Shown piece by piece: positions 8,213 to 16,113 of a stretch of DNA of 32,782 nt. A program made the translations under genes and the position numbers. A model generated the notes under the pieces. It was not told the origin of the DNA. It saw only the letters and a list, made by a program, of their open reading frames with translations, and made no database searches. The DNA comes from Perkinsus olseni (Eukaryota; Perkinsozoa; Perkinsida; Perkinsidae): assembly GCA_013115135.1 (NCBI GenBank), contig JABANP010000558.1:1-32782 (forward strand), given 5' to 3'. The stretch's first letter is position 1, and every line of letters starts with the position of its first letter.

Positions 8213-10354
8213 TCGCCACGTTTCTCAGCGCAAAGAGCGCCGGCTGTCACGCCAATCTTACACAATAGTGATCTTCAGAAGCTCTTCCGTCGCCAGCTGC
8301 TACGGTCTTCCTCAGCTGCTGTCTTCCTTCCTCCGAGTTGCCGCCGCCAGAGAACAGCGGCATCTTCTTAATTACCGGCTGCCACCGCACCTATAGTGTG
8401 GCTGGCTCCTTCGCTAATCCGGTGGGACATCTTGCTGTGCTGCAGCAGTGACGTCCAGATGCTTCATGATAGCCTTCATGAGACGGTTGAAGGCCTTTCG
8501 GCGCTTCAGGTCCGTCACGATCCTGTAGAGATGGAAGGGTATTCCCCCGGCCACCCTCTTCCGCGCAGGTGCCAAGAACGGACACGACTGCAGATAGTGG
8601 CGGAAATTCCCAATCGGGAAACCGCAGCACACTCCGGAGAGGTAGCTAGGTCGCAGCGGAAACGGTGCGCAGGGGTCATAGCCCGACCGAACACCACCGC
8701 ACTGGCTGCCGGAGTAACTTCCCTGCGAATCCACAATGATGCGTGGGAGACACAGGAGAAGAACTCCTTTATAGCAGTTCTCAGCTTGGCGCGCTCATCA
8801 GACCACCAGAAGCGTGTGGCGATGCGCATCTGCTCCTTCAAGTATCGAGTGAGGGTTCGACCACTGACGCATCCCTCAGCATTCACCTCTGAGAGTTCGC
8901 CTACCGCCTTGGGCCGCCAGCTGGTCAGCTACCTCATTGCCCTCGACTTCGGAGTGCCCTGGGACCCAGTGTAACCGTACTAGCTCGGTGAGTCCTCGAA
9001 GGAGGATGGCAATCTGCCTTGCCTTCTCCCATTTCTGAGTTCTGGCTCGGCTAGCCAATATCCTCAAGACCGCTGAGGAGTCCCTGAAGATCTCCCAGCT
9101 TTCGCCTGCTACGGCGTTACCAATAACCCAGCGAGCCGCCTGCTCAACCGCATGGAGCTCACACTCCGTTATGGAAGAGTAGGACGGTAGACGCCAAGAT
9201 GCCGAGTGCACTTGGACTCCCTTGCGAAAGACCACACCCAGCACCTGCTCGCCGGTCGAGGACCACCGAACCATCCGTATGGATCGCATTGCGAGAGCGC
9301 ATGGCCTGCTTAGCATAGTGCAAGGCCTGCTCCCGCTCTGCGATAACCGTACCAAGACGAGTCTCCCAAGGTTGTATGGGGAGCGCTCGCCATTGCTGGA
9401 TAGCCACAGAAGGCTGCTCATGCTGGAGACCCTTAACCTTCAGGAGGCGGCCAAGGGCTAGCTCATCCACAAGCAAGGCTAGTCGTCTAGCGGCCATGCC
9501 AGCTAATTTCACATGGGCAGGCGTTAATCCTGCGGCAACAACGAGAGCAGAATTGGAGGCATTTCGCGGGGCTCGAAGCGATCCGCGCCACCATTGCTGG
9601 CACTCGCATCACCAGATCCCTGGCTGTGGCAGACTTGAGGCCGTCGTACCACACACACACTCCGTGTGCTAGTCCAGGCAGGATGCCTACCCTATAGGTC
9701 CGTATGACTTTGGCACCGGTGGGGAAGCACGCTCCCAACCTAGGTGCCGCAGTCGATTCAACTTGGCCAATGCTTCAGACACCTTCAACCGGATATGGTG
9801 TTGAAACGTCAGCCTTTATCGATCAGACCCCCAAGCACCCGCAGTATACTGTTGACGACCTGGATTGGTACGTCCTGCAGGGTGAGGTCTTCTCCAATAG
9901 TGCGAGGAATAAGAGCTTGGGACTTCTCCGGTTCCCAGCTCAACCCGCGTCGTCAGCCCATTCGAGAAGATGCCCCTCGGCTCGCTTCCACTTGTTGACG
10001 AGAGCAGCGCGTGTCCTTGCGGACAGGCTGATCGTCGTGTCGTCAGCGAAGAGCGTCAAGAAAATCTCCAGGGCTTCTAAAGGCTTGAAGCGATCCACGA
10101 GGAGGAAGAGTGCTCAGCAGGTACAAGAAAGGTCCGAGGACACTTCCCTTGCTGAACCCCACATTGCAATCCGCGTTGGGCAAGACCCGCTAGAAGCGTC
10201 GCTGGTACGTCTACGCCTTCTGAGAGACCGGTCGAGATTGAGGGAAGTTGTAGCTGAGATTGTTCCGGACGGTATGGACGGAAAGGCTCCTGAACGCCCT
10301 GACGCTGGTACGTCCTCCTGCTCGAAGGACGGCCCGACTAGCTGAGCTGACTAT
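8204..10354 (-). mobile_element. Non-LTR retrotransposon (LINE) relic, 5'-truncated
   Basis: On the minus strand, RT pieces (right), an RNase H domain and a C-terminal Cys/His motif (left) come in LINE order. The first recognisable coding is in the middle of RT, so about the first half or more of the element is missing, as is common after incomplete target-primed reverse transcription. The 3' end, at the left, shows no poly-A. Several frameshifts and stops mark it as dead. It inserted into the gypsy element antisense to it. Presence of RNase H places it in the I/Jockey/R1/LOA-type assemblage, but I cannot name the clade. Confidence 0.8.
8414..10345 (-). pseudogene. LINE ORF2 remnant: RT, RNase H, C-terminal Cys/His motif
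   Basis: Read from right to left: GVQQG and SVLGPFLYLLS (about 10131-10157) lie in two frames, showing a frameshift inside a conserved RT block. FADDTTISLS, the RT catalytic box, is at 10039-10050 and just left of it, followed by a stop after GLLEWADDAG-like sequence. YRVGILPGLAHGVCVWYDGL (about 9630-9700) is the RT to RNase H connector. RNase H begins with IHTDGS (about 9280) and ends with HWVPGHSEVEGNEVAD (about 8920-8975), with another frame change near 9200. The end carries CC...H....C in GVCCGFPIGNFRHYLQSCP (about 8575-8635), the C-terminal motif common in LINEs. At least four frame disruptions make it a pseudogene. Confidence 0.85.
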
Positions 10355-10363
10355 GTTCTGTAC
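10355..10363. repeat. Probable target site duplication, right (LINE)
   Basis: GTTCTGTAC, matching 8195-8203 with one mismatch; gypsy sequence resumes after it. Confidence 0.5.
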
Positions 10364-10402
10364 GGTGACTTCAAGGGCCGCCGTGCGGACGAACTAAGAT
10401 GA
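10364..10402 (+). pseudogene. 3' end of gypsy ORF3
   Basis: Twelve codons (GDFKGRRADELR) and a TGA continue ORF3 in the phase left at 8203. The basic sequence and codon style fit the element. Short, so the assignment depends on the LINE boundaries. Confidence 0.4.
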
Positions 10403-10578
10403 GATTCTTATTATGATTATTTTACACCGCTGTAGTACGAGGATTTATTCTTATCGCTTTTGTACGCGTGTTGCCCGATCTCTGCGGCAAACGGTCGTTG
10501 AGGCCCCTTTGTTGTCGGTCGCATATCGGTACGCCCCCGTCATTCTAGTAGCCCCAGTTTGGATCTGCGTGGGAGGAA
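10403..10578 (+). promoter_or_regulatory. Gypsy 3' untranslated region with polypurine tract
   Basis: About 170 noncoding bases end in GGGAGGAA at 10571-10578, a purine tract touching the LTR start. Such a tract primes plus-strand DNA synthesis in LTR elements, and its abutment to TGTGAT supports the LTR call. Confidence 0.65.
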
Positions 10579-10931
10579 TGTGATGGGACGCGCTGCGCCC
10601 TGCTAGAGCGCAACTTCCCCTTTTTCTGTGGACGATCCGTCACTGTGTGCTCTGTCCCCTAGAATGACATCCTTCGGGGTGCTGCAGCCGTTTCGCGTAT
10701 CTTTAGCTAGGAGCTATCGATCGTACGTAGCTCTCTAGCAGATCAGTAGATCATCCGATCATCCGATCATCCGTCCTAGACTACTATCGTCCTATATCTA
10801 TCCTCGTCGTACGGTTCACCGCTACCGTACGTACTGATATTGGTCATAGCTCTGTCAACTCGACTCCTAAGTCCATAGTGTGCTGGTTGTGTTCTCCTCT
10901 TAGTTGGGACGGACGGTTCACTTCTATCACA
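10579..10931 (+). repeat. Gypsy 3' LTR (353 bp)
   Basis: The segment starts TGTGATGGGACG and ends CTTCTATCACA, so its ends are 6-bp inverted repeats (TGTGAT/ATCACA) within the TG...CA rule. It directly follows the purine tract. It contains a triple GATCATCC repeat (10749-10772) and the palindrome-rich GATCGTACGTAGC. The next bases GATCT would be the target duplication; the partner and the 5' LTR lie outside the window, so no identity check is possible. Confidence 0.65.
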
Positions 10932-12629
10932 GATCTTCAGTTACCGCTCGCCCTGAAATACATGCGAAGTGGCTCAACCCATCAGAAGCTTCGAATGTCG
11001 TCATCTCATCGATGATTGCTGCGGCTGACTCCAGTCAATCTGGGTCAGATCATCTGACTGCCACTGACTGATGGTACCAATAACGATTCGGGTGAGTCAC
11101 CCGGGTGACCTCCGATCTCCAAAGTGAGAGTCTCACCAGTGTCAGTTTTGCCCACTCTTTTGAGGGATACAAGCGGAGCCCGTCGCTTCGCTCCGGAGTC
11201 GCTTCGCTCCAATGGCGGCGGCGGCGCTCTCAGCAGAAATGTTGTGCAGTTAGGCGTAAGTGCAGGAAAGTGTGAATTCTTCACGCGCGATGTAGTGAAT
11301 GAGTACAGTTCTTATGAGAGATGAAGAGAGGGAATGTGAACGCACCGGCTTAATGAGGAAGCTGTGGAGTTGATTGAGACGTATGCGAAAGACGGGAAGA
11401 TATAGAGATGGAACTGTGACAAACTTCTCGAATGTGAGTATTTCACGCACGATTATGTTGAGCTCAAATAGAAGTATTAATGTATGCTCTGAGGCCCAGG
11501 GTCTGGGCCACTGCCACAAATTCGCGTGGTCTCGTCCCTGAACTAAGCAGTTCGATGCCCACCGTGCCGTTTGACGGCGAAGGTACGCTCTAGGTACGTC
11601 TCAGCAGTGTGGGTTCAGCTCCGGACCCTTTCACTGGTCTTCATGATGATGACTGTGTTAAGATTTTCAGCATTAGCACCGCTGCCGAGATGTGTTTAGT
11701 GACGTGGCTGAGTTGTGCATGGTTGTTCAGTTATGATAATTAGATGCTGTAAAAAGTGGCGAATAGTGGATGTGCCGAGCGATGAGCAGAATACAACAAT
11801 CACGCAATCCCGGAGAGGTGGGCGGTGATAGACTACGGAAATGGGGGTTATTGCAATTTGCATGAATACAGGCATAGCGTTGTGCTATGCCGATCCGGGC
11901 TAGTCGGGCCACTTGACCAGGGGGTTTACTACGAATCGTGACAGCATTGCCAGTCGTTGTTTTACGGAGTCTCCGATATGGTCACTTGCTCGCTTAGTTC
12001 ATAGCTTCCGCTTCCAATGTCCATCTCTCGGAGAGATTCTCTCCTTACATGGCTTCACCGACCGTACATGGTTTGAATACTCTTTACAGGAGAGATCTAT
12101 GCATAAATATAGCGACTACCGTATGGCAATTCGAGAGTGCTGGATTCAGTTCGGTAGAGAAGCTATGGGCTGTTCTCCCATTCCTGCGGAGGTACCCGTT
12201 ACATATCACTGATATGATATCAGCGGATGGAGCGCATGTAATGACTCGTTTGAGCGCCTTGTTGGAGCTGGCGCTTCTCAGCTTTACTCTGTCTTGCACA
12301 GCTATCGACGCTTGGCTCTTGGGGTCTCACAACCATCATCTCACTGGAGTGCCGGTCTTAACCCCATCCGGAGCACCTGCGGCCTTTCCGAGAATGTCTC
12401 CCATATTGCTGTGAGCAACAAGTGGATTGTTAGTGTGACGCGGCTGACCTTATATCATTATCTATTTGTCAGCCGCGCCAGGAACTCACTGATTTACGTA
12501 TAGAGCGGGTGCGTAGTACGCACTGCGTACCAGAAGAGCTCCCGAGAAATGGCAAAACTTTATCATAAGAGGTGACTATTTGGTTCTACTTTGTTACTTG
12601 TCAGACATTGTTAGAAGCGAGGTCTATGT
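10932..12629. other. Intergenic, no gene recognised
   Basis: About 1.7 kb without a convincing ORF. ORFs of up to 121 codons exist (for example 12049-12414) but lack motifs, codon bias or conserved neighbours. A short sequence near 11505-11555 has words like 5S rRNA but does not extend. No tRNA or simple repeat array stands out. Confidence 0.5.
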
Positions 12630-12685
12630 CCCCAGCGTCTGCGCATTGCTAAAGTGCTCAGATGATGAAGTCCGTGATATCCGCC
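12630..12685 (-). repeat. Inverted copy of the local 79-bp repeat (left part)
   Basis: On the minus strand this matches the unit repeated at 14821-14995 (GATATCACGGACTTCATCATC, AGCACTTTAGCAATGCGC) with few mismatches. It is interrupted at 12685 by the SINE candidate, and the same repeat resumes at 13226. Confidence 0.75.
12676..12685. repeat. Probable target site duplication, left (SINE candidate)
   Basis: GATATCCGCC occurs here and at 13226-13235, both within 79-bp-repeat sequence and flanking the 540-bp insert. Confidence 0.55.
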
Positions 12686-13225
12686 TCCCATATGGTCTAG
12701 CGCCTCAATGTGGCGTTGTAGTGATACTCATTCGGAGTATTCGAAGCTAGACCGACTATACCGAACTCGACGATCACCCAACGGGTGGTGACTGAGTGGC
12801 GGTAAAAATTCCCTCCTCCCAACTTTCCATCTATCTATGCCTCCTTCTAGCCTCTGCGAAGTCGAGTCGCCGCTACGATTACTACCATGACTGTGGTACT
12901 GTCCGGGTTGTGCATTGGCTACATTGCTGCCCGACGAATCGTCGGCGACGATATTGGCTGATACTCATAGTCGATTATACTGTAGTTGTGGATTACCGGC
13001 TGTATTCCCTCGTTATCCTCGCCACTTTTAACCTTTTGCTTTAGCGTTTCGATCATGTTTCACTGTGTGTACTGCATATTTTTGGGGTTGAGCGACGATA
13101 CTGTCACTGGTTACTGCCCGTGAGTGCATTGGTCGTAGTAAGGGCGATACGCCAATACTATTGGCCCAATAGGCGTGTAATGCCCCGGTAATAGGCGTTG
13201 CGTTGTGAATCCCATCACAACTTGG
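12686..13225 (+). mobile_element. SINE candidate with tRNA-Glu-like head (540 bp)
   Basis: The insert begins TCCCATATGGTCTAGCG, which is how animal tRNA-Glu(UUC) begins as I recall it, exactly at the edge of the 10-bp duplication. TGGTCTAGCGCC fits an A box. TATTCGAAGC at about 12739-12748 is a weak B box roughly 46 bp downstream. The head can also fold: GGTCTAGC (12694-12701) pairs with GCTAGACC (12746-12753), enclosing an ATACTC/GAGTAT hairpin. The rest has no ORF of note and no poly-A tail, and 540 bp is long for a SINE, so another insert type is possible. Confidence 0.45.
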
Positions 13226-13247
13226 GATATCCGCCTACTACTCGACA
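13226..13247 (-). repeat. Continuation of the interrupted 79-bp repeat
   Basis: GATATCCGCCTACTACTCGACA continues the minus-strand 79-bp unit beyond the insert (22 bases, the first 10 duplicated at 12676). Similarity fades afterwards. Confidence 0.6.
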
Positions 13248-13359
13248 GTTGTGACTCACAACTTGTGAGATTCCCTTCTAGCAATTAACAGCACAAAGCG
13301 TTCAACAAACGTCAAAAACTGTCAGAAACTTTTCCGCAAACATGTTGAGGCCCGTGCTA

Positions 13360-13367
13360 TGAATCGC
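13360..13367. repeat. Target site duplication, left (foldback copy 2)
   Basis: TGAATCGC, matching TAAATCGC at 14099-14106 with one mismatch, directly outside the element ends. Confidence 0.75.
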
Positions 13368-14098
13368 GGGATGTTCACGTTTCGTACACCAAACAACGTC
13401 GGTACATTTTCGACTCATGTCTCTAATACTCATACATTTTCGAATCGTACACGAAATACTCGTACACTGAATAGTCATACATAAAATACTCATACACAAG
13501 AGATTCGTACATATAAAACTCCTATACATGATGCTCGTATATATAATACCCGTACATATAACACCCGTACACATAATAGGCGTACACTTTCAACTCGTAT
13601 ACCGGCATTCCATACACTCTCATTTCGTACACAACCCCAGTTTCAAGTCTGGTAAGGGGGTCCCTGCACTTAGGATCGAACTTGCTACCTTCTGATCGAG
13701 AGTCCGCTACTTTAACCACCATACCACTCACAGTAATAAACTTTTTCTCACAGAGTGGCGCGCACAGTTCTCTCCCTATAGACAATATAACTTCCTCCGC
13801 TCCGTCAGTGCACCCAGCGCGCGGCCCAAAAATGCGACTCAGCAAGCAAAGTGTACGAGTCGTGCTCGTGTACGAGTTGCCAGTGTATGAGATTCACGTG
13901 TACGAACTTTAAGTGTACGACTCACTACATGAACGAGTATTATATGTACGAGTGTCATGAGTACGAGTATTACGTGTACGAGTCTCAAGTGTACGAAATG
14001 ACGATGTATGAATCCAATGAGTGAACGAGTATTCAGTGTACGAGCCGTGTACGAAGCGATAGTGTACGAGTTTTCGGTGTACGAATCGTAATACACCC
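13368..14098 (-). mobile_element. Foldback-like non-autonomous DNA transposon, copy 2 (731 bp)
   Basis: This is copy 1 in the opposite orientation. It begins GGGATGTTCACGTTTCGTAC and ends with the complement of GGGTGTATTACG. Both 15-bp arms and the core are present. Compared by hand, its GGGTGT-end arm differs from copy 1 at about 4 of 265 positions, the other arm at about 20-25 of 275. It lacks about 130 bp that copy 1 has between the tRNA-like module and the right arm, including the hairpin. No protein is encoded; open frames in the arms follow from the 15-bp period. Confidence 0.85.
13662..13733 (-). other. tRNA-Glu-like module of foldback copy 2
   Basis: Counterpart of 2136-2207 on the other strand. 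The putative anticodon loop CTCTCGA (13702 down to 13696) and GTTCGATCC are unchanged, while several stem and A-box positions differ. Persistence of the pol III box-like words in both copies may reflect recent common origin alone. Confidence 0.5.
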
Positions 14099-14106
14099 TA
14101 AATCGC
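14099..14106. repeat. Target site duplication, right (foldback copy 2)
   Basis: TAAATCGC, one mismatch from TGAATCGC at 13360-13367. Confidence 0.75.
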
Positions 14107-14125
14107 GCACCCGGACACCACTTAA

Positions 14126-14152
14126 GTTAAGTGACTTAACTCACAGTGAGTT
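14126..14152. repeat. Two overlapping short hairpins beside foldback copy 2
   Basis: GTTAAGT-G-ACTTAAC (14126-14140) and AACTCAC-A-GTGAGTT (14138-14152) are perfect 7-bp stems with single-base loops that share AAC. They begin 20 bp outside the element, in the flanking DNA. Confidence 0.6.
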
Positions 14153-14820
14153 ACTCACTTATACATTCTAAGTACATATCCAGGCTTATTCTCCCGGCTA
14201 GGTAGTCCGTAGTGTAGTGATGTAGCCTACGCGACTCTTTACTCCTTGACTCTCGGGGCTGCGTTCCACCCATCACAGAGTTCAAGCGCGTATCAACTCT
14301 TGATTGCACGATCTTGAGCTTATCGCAAAAACCCCAAAAAGGTTGTTCAGTGAATAGTCCAAGTGAAAAATCTTTATCAAGACAGAGAGCAATGGCGTAC
14401 CCTGGTGTTTTCGGCAACAGTGCTGCCAACTCCACCATACAAACAGCGAGTTAAATCCTCCGCTCCAGGCGCGTGGGTCCGAGACTCGGACTCCGAGTGG
14501 AGGGCGATTTACGTCCCTTCACTAGAAAGGGCAGAGTCGGTGTGCGACTCACGCCCTTGCGCCCGGGAAGAGGAGGGTTGGGCCAAAAACAAAATCCCGC
14601 GGGACACGTGACCCGTGACGTGTCCCCCATGCTCATCGGTACGTGGACGACGAGCTTGCACGTGAAGTCGCGCGTGATAGCTTAATCGATTTGTGCGTGC
14701 GGGGGGCGCGCCCTGCGCTCCCTAGATTTAACTCCTGACCACTGAAGTGGTCTCCAAGAATCACCAGGATAGCGCCCTAAATCAAGGGACTGTCCTACTC
14801 GCACGACAACCTGGCTCAGT
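14153..14820. other. Intergenic, no gene recognised
   Basis: A 95-codon minus-strand ORF (14151-14438) looks protein-like in composition but matches nothing I know and has no supporting context. ACTCGGA-C-TCCGAGT at 14484-14498 is a short perfect hairpin. Otherwise nothing is supported. Confidence 0.4.
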
Positions 14821-14995
14821 GAGCACTTTAGCGATGCGCAGACGTTGGGGAATTTCAAGATTGTCGAGTAGTAGGCGGATATCACGGACTTCATCATCTG
14901 AGCACTTTAGCAATGCACAGACGTCGGGGAATCTCAAGATTGTCGAGTAGTAAGCGGATATCACGGATTTCATCATCTGAGCACTTTAGCAACGC
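14821..14995 (+). repeat. 79-bp tandem repeat, two full units and a partial third
   Basis: Units start GAGCACTTTAGC at 14821, 14900 and 14979, so the period is exactly 79 bp. Units 1 and 2 differ at a handful of positions. Because 79 is not a multiple of 3, the open frames across it are not coding evidence. A diverged inverted copy, split by an insertion, lies at 12630-12685 and 13226-13247. Confidence 0.9.
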
Positions 14996-15848
14996 ATTTC
15001 AGCATCTGTGGTATAATGTCAGATTGTCTACGTTACACAACGAGATTACGAATAGAACAACTGCCTGCGGTGGAGCTTCCTCAAGACGTATAAGACATCT
15101 CCACGACATATCTTACAACTCAACACTTCCAACAAGAAAATACCTAAATGTAAATATTATAGCGCGGTACGTAACGAAAAGTAGATTGCTGTAAAGTTGA
15201 CGGGAGGTGTCGTATCGAAAAGAAAAGCGGCCAGAGAGAGTTATCAAGCTGTGAGTCTCCATACTTCTCAGCACTTTTCACTTCTGAGCAAGGTTGCCGA
15301 GGTGCTCGAAAATAAACCACCCAGAGTGATGATGAAGTTAATCATTTGGCTGAGCGAATGGGCAGTCATATGGTAAATGTGTTTTGGATAGGCTGGAATG
15401 TACCGCCGGTACAGTACCGGTGATAATGATGAGTTGTTCAGTATAGCAGGCTTCCATGACCATGGTCCCAAGTTCTACACATGGACATGTCATATTCTTG
15501 GGCAAACCCATATATGAAGGTATCACCCTGAGCCGAGAAGATCGAGAGTGGTCCTAGAACATTTCACGATGAAACGTCCGCGTATTGGAAAAATCCTGGC
15601 CGAGCGAGCGAAAACGAAAAAAACCGGAAAAACGCGCACAGTTTCGTCGGACGTAAATGACTGAGACGAAGTGAACGATGGATGATCCATCATGGATCAA
15701 ACACTTCGGCACCGAACATACCAGGAACGAAACGCTCACGGACGAATCGCGGTACACCCATATAAACATACTCTCAGAGTCCTCGGTGGATATATCGACG
15801 CATTCCCGGTGGAAGGTTGAAAAGTTGGAAGGAACAGATTTTCTAACA
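14996..15848. other. Intergenic, no gene recognised
   Basis: AT-richer stretch with ORFs of at most about 100 codons on either strand, none with a motif. A small inverted repeat GATGGA-TGA-TCCATC lies near 15677-15691 and GTACCG-C-CGGTAC near 15400-15412. Confidence 0.4.
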
Positions 15849-15909
15849 ATTTGCACCCCGGTGTGAACAACGTTTAAGGACTTTAAGCGTCATTCACACC
15901 GGAGCAAAT
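15849..15909. repeat. Imperfect inverted repeat next to a 15-bp array
   Basis: ATTTGCACCCCGGTGTGAA at 15849-15867 faces TTCACACCGGAGCAAAT at 15893-15909, complementary apart from a short bulge and mismatch, with a 25-nt loop that itself can pair (TTTAA/TTAAG). It sits just left of the 15-bp array and could be the end of a decayed foldback-type element. Confidence 0.65.
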
Positions 15910-15934
15910 GAAGTTAAAGTCACAGGCCTAGGCT

Positions 15935-16098
15935 GTATGAGGTGCCGCTGTATGAACTGAAACTGTTCGAGCCTCGAACTTCGAGGTAATGTTGTACGGG
16001 TTGAAACAGTTCGGAATTATCCAGTGAGGAGTGGAACTGTACCAAATTGCCTTGTACTTCTTGATACTGTACCGATGGGCACTGTACTATCTGAAACA
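15935..16098 (+). repeat. Degenerate 15-bp-period array (GTAC-N11)
   Basis: About eleven units in a row start with GTAC or a variant (GTAT, GTTC), nearly all exactly 15 bp apart: for example GTACCAAATTGCCTT, GTACTTCTTGATACT, GTACCGATGGGCACT. Period and core resemble the foldback arms (GTGTACGA-N7), but flanking bases differ (CTGTAC), so this is a related subfamily or a decayed arm. Confidence 0.75.
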
Positions 16099-16113
16099 GC
16101 TTCAGTTGTCACC

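Larger units (their letters stand above)
1..10931 (+). mobile_element. Ty3/gypsy LTR retrotransposon, 5'-truncated by the window
   Basis: One element is inferred from a continuous layout: RT, RNase H and integrase (2-4329, interrupted), then ORF2 (4691-7997), ORF3 (7994 onward), a purine tract and a 3' LTR ending at 10931. The order RT, RNase H, integrase with a YLDD catalytic box and a DD35E core is that of Ty3/gypsy elements. Gag, protease, primer site and 5' LTR lie left of the window. Two insertions interrupt it: a foldback element (1771-2628) and a LINE relic (about 8204-10354). Without them the visible part is about 7.9 kb. The open frames suggest moderate age. The link between pol and the LTR at 10579 is inferred from order and from terminal motifs, since the 5' LTR cannot be compared. 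Confidence 0.8.

Noticed and set aside
9704..10345. 213-codon plus-strand ORF
   Set aside because: The minus strand of the same bases encodes LINE RT blocks including FADD, so the plus frame is a shadow.
11505..11560. Words resembling 5S rRNA (TCTCGTC, then GAACTAAGCAG)
   Set aside because: The match does not extend on either side, and the internal spacing is wrong for 5S rRNA.
12049..12414. 121-codon ORF with a hydrophobic stretch
   Set aside because: No homology, no signal at the N-terminus, and overlapping open frames on both strands.
14151..14438. 95-codon minus-strand ORF with protein-like composition
   Set aside because: No recognisable family, promoter or neighbour; cannot be told from chance by eye.
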